Part shown: piece after piece, positions 33,949 to 41,495 of the stretch
How the letters are laid out: every line of letters begins with the position of its first letter
How positions within the stretch are numbered: position 1 is the stretch's first letter
Assembly (NCBI GenBank): GCA_947495915.1
Contig: CANMAW010000011.1
Coordinates: forward strand, 1 to 54,061
Source of the DNA: Maribacter algarum (ex Lu et al. 2025) (nom. illeg.)
GTDB lineage: Bacteria > Bacteroidota > Bacteroidia > Flavobacteriales > Flavobacteriaceae
Direction: 5' to 3'
DNA length: 54,061 bases
Translations under genes and position numbers: made by a program
Notes under the pieces: model-generated
What the model was told of the DNA's origin: nothing
Databases searched by the model: none
Seen by the model: the letters and a program-made list of their open reading frames with translations, nothing else

Positions 33949-33966
33949 GCTCTACAAACATAGAGC
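33949..33966 (-). promoter_or_regulatory. BlaI-type operator 2A
   Basis: GCTCTA-N6-TAGAGC, six-base perfect arms. It abuts the -7-like box, on its downstream side as the operon is read. Confidence 0.65.
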
Positions 33967-33973
33967 AAATATT
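33966..33973 (-). promoter_or_regulatory. -7-like box of blaI-M56 operon 2
   Basis: Minus strand AATATTTG, one mismatch from TAnnTTTG, lies between the two operators as in operon 1. Confidence 0.45.
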
Positions 33974-33978
33974 TTAAT

Positions 33979-33992
33979 TCTACAAGTGTAGA
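33979..33992 (-). promoter_or_regulatory. BlaI-type operator 2B
   Basis: TCTACA-N2-TGTAGA on the plus strand, a perfect 6 bp dyad whose arms resemble those of operator 2A (TCTA/TAGA core). Confidence 0.65.
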
Positions 33993-34003
33993 GTAATATT
34001 ATT

Positions 34004-34552
34004 TTAATTTGAGGACGGAATAACCAATGATATCACCGCCATAAGTAGTCCGGTGATTAACAATATAGTGCCATTAATAAAACCAAATTGCCAATGCATT
34101 ATTTTAAGAAAAGCGCCTGAAATAACGCATATTCCTGTCAAGGTGTAAAGTAAATTCGTGATTTTACTTCGTTTAGTATTTGGTTCAGCTCCATTATTTT
34201 CATCATTTGCGGAGTCAACGTCTAAAAGTATGTCCATCACATAGGCGATAATGAAAAGGATCAAAGCACCCTGAAAAATATAAGTGAATACATAACCAAA
34301 TTGTAAGTGTAAAATTCGAAATAAGTAATGTGCCAAGAAAGAGATTAGTAAGAATACCTTCGCGTAATCAAGTAGTGTTTTTTGCTGTTTTTGATAAAAG
34401 CTAATGCCGTAGAAAATGACAATTCCTATTACTCCAATAACTAACAATTCAGCAGCAAAGGCATAGTGCAATATTTTAAAAAGAATGCCAATTAGGGTAA
34501 CTGACATGCTTAAACGTAAAAATAGTCTAACCTTTTGCTTTGAAATGAACAT
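34004..34552 (-). CDS. Integral membrane protein with GldL-like helix motifs
   Basis: About 182 residues from ATG 34552; an earlier start at 34606 would give 200. Six hydrophobic segments. A motif of the form xKIxHxxFxx is repeated: LFKILHYAFAAELL, LFRILHLQFGYVF and LKIMHWQFGFING, resembling the KxxHW membrane helices of the gliding-motility protein GldL. No GldM partner adjacent and no C-terminal domain, so this is not GldL itself. Function unknown. Confidence 0.6.
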   Translation of the reverse strand: MFISKQKVRLFLRLSMSVTLIGILFKILHYAFAAELLVIGVIGIVIFYGISFYQKQQKTLLDYAKVFLLISFLAHYLFRILHLQFGYVFTYIFQGALILFIIAYVMDILLDVDSANDENNGAEPNTKRSKITNLLYTLTGICVISGAFLKIMHWQFGFINGTILLITGLLMAVISLVIPSSN

Positions 34553-34684
34553 GATACGAAACTTGAATTGTATTAAGAACGTCAATAAATTACTGATAGT
34601 GTTCAAAATTTTGATTAACCAGATGTTAAGAGTAGATTGAATATATCTAGAAAACCATAGTTTTACATTTTAAATCGAAAACTT

Positions 34685-35263
34685 GTGAGTGTATTAGAGC
34701 AATTATTAGAGCGAAGTGAATCAAAATGTGAGCTTTGTGCTTCTAGGGAAAATTTAAAAGTATATGAAGTTCCACCCATTCGGGTGAGTGGTTTAGATGG
34801 AAGCTTATTAGCCTGTGAGATTTGTATTCAACAAATTGAAAATGTCGAATTTACTGACCCGAATCACTGGCGATGTTTGAATGAGAGTATGTGGAGTGAA
34901 CATGAGTCTGTAAAGGTAGTAGCATGGCGCATGTTGTCGCGATTAAAGTCTGAAGGATGGTCTCAAGACCTGCTCGATATGATGTATTTAGAAGATGATA
35001 CGCTACAATGGGCTCAGGCGACAGGAGAAGGTGAAGACGAAAGTGAAAAAATAGTTCACAGAGATGTGAACGGAGTTGTTTTAGAAAATGGAGACAGTGT
35101 AGTCTTGATTAAAGACCTTAAAGTGAAAGGTTCAAGTATGGTGGCAAAACAAGGCACCCCAGTTCGAAGGATTTCTTTAGATCGAGAAAACGCTGAATTT
35201 ATAGAAGGTAAAGTTGGCCCCACACAGATTGTGATCATCACCAAGTATGTTAAGAAAATATGA
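34685..35263 (+). CDS. phnA: PhnA-domain protein
   Basis: 192 residues starting at GTG. The N-terminal zinc-ribbon pairs CELCASRENL and CEICIQQ match the PhnA N-terminal domain, and the C-terminal VLENGDSVVLIKDLKVKGSSMVAKQGTPVRRISL matches its SH3-like barrel. Despite the name, this family is not the phosphonatase of that name and its role is unclear. Single gene divergent from the GldL-like gene, convergent with the dipeptidase. Confidence 0.85.
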   Translation: MSVLEQLLERSESKCELCASRENLKVYEVPPIRVSGLDGSLLACEICIQQIENVEFTDPNHWRCLNESMWSEHESVKVVAWRMLSRLKSEGWSQDLLDMMYLEDDTLQWAQATGEGEDESEKIVHRDVNGVVLENGDSVVLIKDLKVKGSSMVAKQGTPVRRISLDRENAEFIEGKVGPTQIVIITKYVKKI

Positions 35264-35302
35264 CAGAATTTTGTGGTGAACTTTAAATATGATATTACCC
35301 AA

Positions 35303-36691
35303 TTAAGAGCTCATCGCTGTAAAATATTTATAAAAATATGGAATAGTTTCTATGCCCTTCAGGTAATTCCACAAGCCGAAATGCTCGTTAGGAGAATGAA
35401 TAGCATCACTATCTAACCCAAAGCCCATTAAAATCGTTTTACTTTGTAATTCTCGTTCAAACAATGAAACAATAGGAATGCTACCACCACTACGTTGTGG
35501 AATAGGTTTTTTTTCAAAGGTAGTTTCGTAAGCTTTCGAAGCTGCTTTGTAGCCAACAGTGTCGATGGGTGTTACATAACCTTGACCACCGTGATGCGGA
35601 GTTACTTTCACTTTTACCCCTGTTGGAGCAATACTTTCGAAATGTTTTTTGAATAACTCTGTGATTTCTTCCCAATCTTGATGGGGTACCAATCGCATTG
35701 AAATTTTAGCAAATGCTTGACTAGCAATCACTGTTTTTGCCCCTCCACCGATGTATCCTCCCCAAATTCCATTAACGTCTAAAGTTGGTCGAATAGAATT
35801 TCGTTCGTTGGTAGTATAGCCCTTTTCACCATAAACAGATTCGATCTCTAGAGCGTTTTGATAGTCTTCAAGTATAAAAGGGGCTTTTGCCATTTCATCG
35901 CGTTCTTCGCGCGAAAGTTCTTCTACTTTGTCGTAAAACCCAGGAATGGTAATATGATTGTTTTCGTCATGTAGACTGGCAATCATTTTTGTTAAAATAT
36001 TGATAGGGTTGGCAACTGCGCCACCGTATAATCCAGAATGTAAATCCCTGTTCGGTCCTGTTACTTCAACTTCAACATAACTTAGTCCGCGTAAGCCAGT
36101 CGTAATAGAAGGAACATCATTAGCAATCATACCTGTGTCAGAAATTAGAATGATATCATTAGCCAATTTTTCCTTGTTCTTAGCAACGTAGATAGCAAGG
36201 TTGTTGCTTCCTATTTCTTCTTCACCTTCAATCATAAACTTCACGTTACAAGGTAATTGATCAGTTTTTGTCATGAATTCTAGGGCTTTCACATGCATGT
36301 ACATTTGCCCTTTATCATCACAAGCGCCACGAGCGAATATGGCTCCTTCAGGATGTAATTCTGTAGTTTTTATTACGGGTTCGTATGGTGGTGAATCCCA
36401 TAATTCTAAAGGATCAGCGGGTTGTACATCATAATGCCCATAGACCAAAACTGTTGGTAGTTTTGAATCTAGAATTTTTTCCCCATACACAATAGGAAAA
36501 CCATCGGTTTCGTGAATTTCTACGATATCACATCCTGCATTTTCTAAAGCTTTTTTAACTGCATCTGCTGTGTCAAGTACATCTTGAGCAAATGCTGGGT
36601 CAGCACTAACAGAAGGAATTTTTAGTAAATCGATGAGTTCACTAATAAAACGATCTTTATGTTGGGAAATATATTCTAGGGAATTTTGCAT
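35303..36691 (-). CDS. M20-family dipeptidase (carnosinase-like)
   Basis: 462 residues, standard length for the M20 dipeptidase/CNDP group. Binuclear zinc residues are visible: VYGHYDVQPADP, GACDDKGQMYMH, MIEGEEEIGS and a C-terminal SDAIHSPNEHFG. It hydrolyses dipeptides in the cytoplasm. Monocistronic, just upstream of tRNA-Leu on the opposite strand. Confidence 0.92.
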   Translation of the reverse strand: MQNSLEYISQHKDRFISELIDLLKIPSVSADPAFAQDVLDTADAVKKALENAGCDIVEIHETDGFPIVYGEKILDSKLPTVLVYGHYDVQPADPLELWDSPPYEPVIKTTELHPEGAIFARGACDDKGQMYMHVKALEFMTKTDQLPCNVKFMIEGEEEIGSNNLAIYVAKNKEKLANDIILISDTGMIANDVPSITTGLRGLSYVEVEVTGPNRDLHSGLYGGAVANPINILTKMIASLHDENNHITIPGFYDKVEELSREERDEMAKAPFILEDYQNALEIESVYGEKGYTTNERNSIRPTLDVNGIWGGYIGGGAKTVIASQAFAKISMRLVPHQDWEEITELFKKHFESIAPTGVKVKVTPHHGGQGYVTPIDTVGYKAASKAYETTFEKKPIPQRSGGSIPIVSLFERELQSKTILMGFGLDSDAIHSPNEHFGLWNYLKGIETIPYFYKYFTAMSS

Positions 36692-36773
36692 CTAAACAAG
36701 TAGTTATTTTAAAAAATTAAAATTACAAAAGAACTTTTGCTTAGGTATTATTTAGAGAATTGATTTTTTAATT

Positions 36774-36781
36774 TATATTTG
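36774..36781 (+). promoter_or_regulatory. -7 box of tRNA-Leu
   Basis: TATATTTG matches the TAnnTTTG consensus and lies 25 bases upstream of the tRNA. No well-spaced -33 TTTG is seen. Confidence 0.5.
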
Positions 36782-36805
36782 CACCCCGTTTTAGACGAGA
36801 ATAAT

Positions 36806-36887
36806 GCAGGCGTGGTGGAATTGGTAGACACGCTAGACTTAGGATCTAGTGCCGCAAGGTGTGAGAGTTCGAGTCTCTCCGCCTGTA
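36806..36887 (+). tRNA. tRNA-Leu, anticodon UAG
   Basis: 82 nt with acceptor arms GCAGGCG and CGCCTGT plus discriminator A, the leucine-type long variable arm, anticodon loop CT-TAG-GA between paired GCTAGA and TCTAGT, and T-loop GAGTTCGAGTCTC. CCA is not encoded. Confidence 0.96.
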
Positions 36888-36896
36888 CTTTGTAAG

Positions 36897-36924
36897 AAAG
36901 CTGACTTTATGAGTCGGCTTTTTT
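36897..36924 (+). terminator. Terminator shared by tRNA-Leu and the RraA-family gene
   Basis: AAAGCTGACT-ttatg-AGTCGGCTTT followed by a T run on the plus strand and A-rich on the other, so it can stop transcription in both directions. One arm encodes the last residues of the convergent RraA-family protein. Confidence 0.85.
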
Positions 36925-37632
36925 AGTTTTTACCCATTGTTCAAATTGTGCACTATACTGATCATTAGTTAGCGGATACAACCCGATAATTTTTTCACCG
37001 TTTTCAACTTTTTCCAAAACAAAATCTTCATAAAGAGTCATTCGTAAACATTCATCAGCAACGTCGTCTGCTAAATGAGCGGGAATTACCATGACTCCAT
37101 CATCGTCACCAACTATCATATCACCTGGAAAAACAGCAACATCACCACAGCCAATAGGGTCATTAATTGCAATTGCTTGATGTAGTGTTAAATTAGTAGG
37201 TGCAGAAGGTTGATTATGAAAAGAGGCCAAATCTAGGGCTGCTATTTCAGCAGAGTCACGAAAACCGCCATCGGTAACAATTCCTTCTGCCCCTCGTACC
37301 ATTAATCTCGTTGCTAAAATAGAGCCTGCAGAGGCAGCTCGAGCATTTTTTCTACTATCAATGACCATTACACTGCCTTTTGGACATTCTTCTACGGCAA
37401 CACGTTGTAGGTGTTTTGGGTCTCTAAAGATTTCTATCGGATTCAAATCTTCTCTTGCAGGAATGTAGCGTAAGGTATATGCAGGGCCAACCATAACTTT
37501 TTTGCCAGTTTTTAATGGTCGTACCCCTTGAATGAATTGATTTTTTAAACCTTTTTTAAAAAGACATGTTGCTATGGTTGCGGTACTTACCTTTCTTAGT
37601 TTAGAAATAGTAGCAGTTGTTAAGTCATTCAT
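36907..37632 (-). CDS. RraA-family protein (possible 2-keto acid aldolase)
   Basis: 241 residues from ATG 37632; a TTG three codons upstream is an alternative. The RraA fold is recognised from STATIATCLFKKGLKNQFIQGVRPL and the metal-site segment GAEGIVTDGGFRDSAEI. The arginine-aspartate of that segment corresponds to the Mg2+/pyruvate-binding RD pair of 4-hydroxy-4-methyl-2-oxoglutarate (HMG/CHA) aldolases. The family also contains inhibitors of RNase E, but this phylum lacks the usual RNase E organisation, so an aldolase-type role is more likely. Follows the isomerase-like gene by 25 bases on the same strand. Confidence 0.75.
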   Translation of the reverse strand: MNDLTTATISKLRKVSTATIATCLFKKGLKNQFIQGVRPLKTGKKVMVGPAYTLRYIPAREDLNPIEIFRDPKHLQRVAVEECPKGSVMVIDSRKNARAASAGSILATRLMVRGAEGIVTDGGFRDSAEIAALDLASFHNQPSAPTNLTLHQAIAINDPIGCGDVAVFPGDMIVGDDDGVMVIPAHLADDVADECLRMTLYEDFVLEKVENGEKIIGLYPLTNDQYSAQFEQWVKTKKADS

Positions 37633-37657
37633 AGAATACAATTTTTATAGTTTGAAA

Positions 37658-38626
37658 TTAAATTGCGTTTTGCCAAGTTTCTCTGAGATAAACAAGGTCT
37701 TTTTTCATATGGGCAAAAACTTCTTTTTTAGAAATAGATAGGTTTGTAGCTCCGTGTTCTGCACCTCCCAAATCATATTCTAAATGTAATGATATAGGTA
37801 CGTTGATCTTATATTTCTTAAGTAGCCTGAAATAGCGTTTAAAATCTACCATTCCTTCTCCTAAAGGTACATTAACGGGTTTCCATTTGCCATCTACTAA
37901 TCCCCATTTAAAATCTTTGATCACTAGGGATTTAATATAAGGTTTAATACGTCGTAAGCCGAGTTCCCAGCTGTTTCCGCCTTCTAAAACCGCATGTCTA
38001 ATATCATATTGGCAACCAATGTTCTCATTTTTGGTAGCATCAAGAATTGGTGGAAGATCCCATATAGGCGCGCCTACATGATTACCCGCATGATTTTGAT
38101 AACAACCAATTAAGTCTAAATTTTTATTAAGAATTTCTAACTCATTTGCTTGTTGACCATAAAGCTGTTGACTTTCTGTAATACTTTTATTTTCAGGATA
38201 TTTCAACCAACCGGTACGATAATGGGTAAAATGTAATTCACTAGCAGTATTTAGCACCGTTTGTTGTACTATATCATTGGTATTCCAAACATTGGTGGTC
38301 ATCATTTTTGGGGCCAAACCGTATTTTTGCATAGCTACAACCGCAGCAGGTAAATCATCTGTAACTCGCTCTGGCAGAATATGACCTTTAGGTCTTACGG
38401 TAAGATCAATACCATTGAAACCAATTTCAGCTGCCGCAGCTGCCATCTCATTGTAGTTTAAAAACTGTAATTGTTTTGAAAAGATACTTATGTTAATTTC
38501 ATCATTTCTTGTTTTATTCGATCGGGATAAAGCAGAATCAAAATTTAATAACGGTATACCACCTAAGGCAGTCGCAGTACGTTTGGTAAACTGGCGCCTA
38601 GTACAGGTATTGTTTTTCTCTTTCAA
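37658..38626 (-). CDS. Sugar phosphate isomerase/epimerase-like TIM-barrel protein with Tat signal
   Basis: 322 residues from a TTG codon; no in-frame ATG precedes it. The N-terminus CTRRQFTKRTATALGGIPLL has a twin-arginine motif (RRxFxK) and hydrophobic stretch, so export as a folded protein to the periplasm is predicted. The rest is an AP-endonuclease-2/xylose-isomerase-like barrel with expected acidic and histidine ligands (NHAGNHVG, GCQYDIRHAVLEGG, VPISLHLEYDLGGAEHG). Relatives act on sugar or inositol carbon centres. Divergent from the first PL6 gene; the shared region carries the TTGGTNNACCAA operator and a minus-strand -7 box at 38686-38693. Confidence 0.75.
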   Translation of the reverse strand: MKEKNNTCTRRQFTKRTATALGGIPLLNFDSALSRSNKTRNDEINISIFSKQLQFLNYNEMAAAAAEIGFNGIDLTVRPKGHILPERVTDDLPAAVVAMQKYGLAPKMMTTNVWNTNDIVQQTVLNTASELHFTHYRTGWLKYPENKSITESQQLYGQQANELEILNKNLDLIGCYQNHAGNHVGAPIWDLPPILDATKNENIGCQYDIRHAVLEGGNSWELGLRRIKPYIKSLVIKDFKWGLVDGKWKPVNVPLGEGMVDFKRYFRLLKKYKINVPISLHLEYDLGGAEHGATNLSISKKEVFAHMKKDLVYLRETWQNAI

Positions 38627-38673
38627 AATCTAGGGTCATTTAATGATTAGTTCAGTGTTTTTATGTTAAAAAA

Positions 38674-38703
38674 TTGTGAGTCTTGCAAATATATGTATTT
38701 TTG
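38674..38703 (+). promoter_or_regulatory. Promoter of the first PL6 gene
   Basis: TTG (38674-38676), 19 bases, then TATTTTTG (38696-38703), the standard Bacteroidota -33/-7 layout. The final TTG of the -7 box is also the first part of the operator at 38701. Confidence 0.65.
38686..38693 (-). promoter_or_regulatory. -7 box for the divergent isomerase/RraA operon
   Basis: TATATTTG on the minus strand matches TAnnTTTG, about 60 bases from the isomerase start. Its upstream region overlaps operator copies at 38701-38725, so the GntR protein could control it too. Confidence 0.5.
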
Positions 38704-38726
38704 GTTAACCAAATTGGTTTACCAAT
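38701..38726 (+). promoter_or_regulatory. GntR/FadR-type tandem operator, site 1
   Basis: TTGGTTAACCAA (38701-38712) and TTGGTTTACCAA (38714-38725), start-to-start 13 bp. Each is a TTGGTNNACCAA dyad, the form bound by FadR-subfamily regulators such as UxuR/ExuR (ATTGGTATACCAAT). Confidence 0.7.
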
Positions 38727-38852
38727 ATTTAAGTGGTTAGATCATTGTATATAAAGTTTATATCTTAAAATGTTTAATGGATTATAAAATAGAAGTGAAA
38801 TTATACATAAGAGATTGTATTTTAAATAATTATGAATAGTTAAATAATTCAA

Positions 38853-41165
38853 ATGATAAAAAAGAGTTTGTTTCTAATTGGTTTGTTTGTTTTGTTGACA
38901 GTATCTGCTAAAAACAATAGCGTTAAAACATCACTTGTTAAAAACATTGATGAACTAAATACCGCAATAGAAAATGCAAAGCCTGGTGATAAAATTGTCA
39001 TGGCTAATGGAACTTGGAATGATGTAGAAATAAGATTTAAAGGCAATGGTAACAAACAACACCCCATCACTCTTACAGCCGAAACTGAAGGAAAGGTTAT
39101 TATTAGTGGAAAATCTGATTTAAAACTTGGCGGTTCTTATCTTGTGGTAAGCGGATTATATTTTACCAATGGTGCTTCACCTTCAAATGCCGTAATTGAA
39201 TTTGCTATAGATGATATCACTGTTGCCAATCACTCTCGCGTGACCAGTACGGTTATTATAGATTTTAACAAAGCCCAAAGAAATCACACCGATTTATGGG
39301 TGTTGTTTAAAGGTCGACATAATGAATTAGATCACTGCTATATTGCAGGGAAGTCTAATCGTGGGCCAACTATACGAATTGATTTAGCTGGAAATAAAAG
39401 CATTAAAAACTACCATAAAATTCATAACAATTACTTTGGTCACCGACCACCAAAAGGAGGGCCCAGTGCTGAGACGATACAGCTTGGTAATAGTTTTACC
39501 TCCATGGCACCTAGCTATACTTTGGTTGCCAACAACTTTTTTGATCGTTGTAATGGTGAGGTTGAGGTGATTTCAAGTAAAACCAATTTCAATGAATTCA
39601 GAAATAACGTTTTTTATAAAAGTGAAGGATCGTTAGTAACAAGACACGGTAATTACTGCATTATAGACGGCAATTATTTCATAGGAGATGATAATTCAGA
39701 TCAAATAGGCGGAGTGCGACTAATTGGTACAGGACATTGGGTGACGAATAACTATTTCTTTAATTTAAAAGGAAATACTTTTAGAAGTCCACTTGCTGTT
39801 ATGAACGGTATTCCTAAGTCTCCACTTAATCGATACATACAGGTTACCGATGTGGTAGTCGCTCACAATTCTTGGATTAATTGCACCTCACCTTGGCAAT
39901 TCGGAGTAGGTTCAAATGTTGATCAAAAAGATATTTTACCTGCATCTGAAATTAGATCAAAAAGACCTATTCGTACCATAGTTGCCAACAATCTGATTTA
40001 TAATGATGTCAATGAAGAACAACCAATCATAGCACATGATTCACTTGACGGTATTGATTTTAAAAACAATCTTATTAATAAAAAGCCTAGTAGCAATTCT
40101 CAATTCATAACAAGAGATTTTTCGCTGGTTGAAGTGGACGAAAATGTACTAATTCCGTCAACTGAATTGTCTGATATTGAACTTTACAATGGTTTTGAAT
40201 TCGATCTTATTACCAAAGATTTATTTGGTAATTCTAGAGCTGATGGTAATGCAGTGGGTGCTGTTTCAGGTGACTCAGTACAGCAACCGAATCTGATGGA
40301 TTTGTCGAAATATGGCCCAGAATGGTACCCAGCAAAACTATCTATAGAAATTACAAGCAAAACCTATTCTGCATCATCTACAGCTGCATTAATCAAGATG
40401 ATTAGTAAAGCGAAGAATGGTGATGTTATTAAGTTAACAGGAAAACGTTATAAGCTGAAAAGCTCTTTAAAGATTGATAAGGAATTAACCATACAATCAG
40501 CCAATAGCAGGGATAAAGCTGTTGTTCAATACATGGGGGACGCTAAAACTCCAGCATTTGAAATGAACCCTAAAGGTAAACTAGTACTTAAAGATGTTAT
40601 ACTGAAGGGTGACCAAAGTCAATATGCGTTTGCTAGTCTGAAAAGTAATATGTCAAGTTTGTATAATTTAACTGTGGAGAATTGTGAAATTATAGATTTT
40701 GATTATGTGTTGAAAGCCTATAAATATTCTTTCTCTGAACATATAAATTTCGAATCTACGCTGTTTAAGAACTGTGCAAACGGACTAGAGCTTTCTGAAG
40801 AAACAGATGACCGTGGTGAATATAATGCAGAAAATATTGTAATTAAAAGTTGTCATTTTGAAGCAATTGCCTCCAATGTTATTGATTATTATCGAGGTGG
40901 TTATGATGAGTCAACTGTTGGGGGTAATCTCATAATTGCTAATAGTACTTTCACAAACTGTGGAACCTCGCAAAAAGAGGAGATACTTATCAATACCTAT
41001 GGTATCATTAATGTAAAATTGATGGATAATAGTTTTGTCGACAACAAGGTAACTTTTGTAGCTAGGCTATGGGGAGCAAAGAATAACAGCCATGCTAATA
41101 ATAAAATTAAAAACTCAGGAAAGTTAGTCGTAGAGAAGAACTTACCTCTGAAGTTGATGTATTAA
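38853..41165 (+). CDS. PL6-family alginate lyase 1 (two-domain)
   Basis: 770 residues, twice the size of a single-domain PL6. MIKKSLFLIGLFVLLTVSA is a type I signal peptide. The N-terminal parallel beta-helix (about 25-430) carries the PL6 catalytic pair: K243 in GEVEVISSK and R264 in SLVTRHG, 21 residues apart as in characterised enzymes (for example AlyGC K220/R241). A second beta-helix (about 500-765) lacks this pair, as in two-domain PL6 enzymes where it aids dimerisation or binding. PL6 enzymes cleave mannuronate/guluronate bonds by beta-elimination. Exported, probably periplasmic or secreted; first gene of the locus, transcribed from site 1. Confidence 0.92.
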   Translation: MIKKSLFLIGLFVLLTVSAKNNSVKTSLVKNIDELNTAIENAKPGDKIVMANGTWNDVEIRFKGNGNKQHPITLTAETEGKVIISGKSDLKLGGSYLVVSGLYFTNGASPSNAVIEFAIDDITVANHSRVTSTVIIDFNKAQRNHTDLWVLFKGRHNELDHCYIAGKSNRGPTIRIDLAGNKSIKNYHKIHNNYFGHRPPKGGPSAETIQLGNSFTSMAPSYTLVANNFFDRCNGEVEVISSKTNFNEFRNNVFYKSEGSLVTRHGNYCIIDGNYFIGDDNSDQIGGVRLIGTGHWVTNNYFFNLKGNTFRSPLAVMNGIPKSPLNRYIQVTDVVVAHNSWINCTSPWQFGVGSNVDQKDILPASEIRSKRPIRTIVANNLIYNDVNEEQPIIAHDSLDGIDFKNNLINKKPSSNSQFITRDFSLVEVDENVLIPSTELSDIELYNGFEFDLITKDLFGNSRADGNAVGAVSGDSVQQPNLMDLSKYGPEWYPAKLSIEITSKTYSASSTAALIKMISKAKNGDVIKLTGKRYKLKSSLKIDKELTIQSANSRDKAVVQYMGDAKTPAFEMNPKGKLVLKDVILKGDQSQYAFASLKSNMSSLYNLTVENCEIIDFDYVLKAYKYSFSEHINFESTLFKNCANGLELSEETDDRGEYNAENIVIKSCHFEAIASNVIDYYRGGYDESTVGGNLIIANSTFTNCGTSQKEEILINTYGIINVKLMDNSFVDNKVTFVARLWGAKNNSHANNKIKNSGKLVVEKNLPLKLMY

Positions 41166-41434
41166 TGCCGAAAAATTTTCAGTGAAAGATAACACTTCAA
41201 AAGGTGGTAATTTGAAAAACTAGAATGCAGTTAGTATATTTTGAATTTCACGTTGAAGATATGATTCTAACGAATCTACTACATTGTTTTATCAGACTTT
41301 TTATTTTTAATTAGAACCTTTATTTAGGCCGTTTCCAAAGTACTTTTTCTTCAATTTAACGGTTGTCAGATTGTGATTTTAATCAACCTTTTGTTGCCTA
41401 ATTAGAAAAATTCCATATGATTTATTGTTAAAAA

Positions 41435-41465
41435 TTTGGTAATGATGTAAATATATGTATTTTTG
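41435..41465 (+). promoter_or_regulatory. Promoter of the second PL6 gene
   Basis: TTTG (41435-41438), 19 bases, then TATTTTTG (41458-41465): an exact -33/-7 match. The last bases of the -7 box begin the operator. Predicted leader is about 20 bases. Confidence 0.7.
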
Positions 41466-41487
41466 GTAAACCAAACTGGTTAACCAA
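41463..41487 (+). promoter_or_regulatory. GntR/FadR-type tandem operator, site 2
   Basis: TTGGTAAACCAA (41463-41474) and CTGGTTAACCAA (41476-41487), 13 bp apart. A 42-base block spanning the -7 box and both operators is about 90 percent identical to the site 1 block (four differences by eye). Confidence 0.75.
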
Positions 41488-41495
41488 TTTAATCA

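Larger units (their letters stand above)
41166..41495 (+). other. Intergenic region between the two PL6 genes (330 bp), promoter of PL6 2
   Basis: No coding frame is seen. Apart from the promoter and operator at its right end the sequence is AT-rich without clear dyads; no strong terminator for the first PL6 was found. Confidence 0.6.

Noticed and set aside
34685-35263. Phosphonoacetate hydrolase
   Set aside because: The shared PhnA name misleads; zinc-ribbon plus SH3-like layout belongs to the unrelated PhnA-domain family with unknown role.
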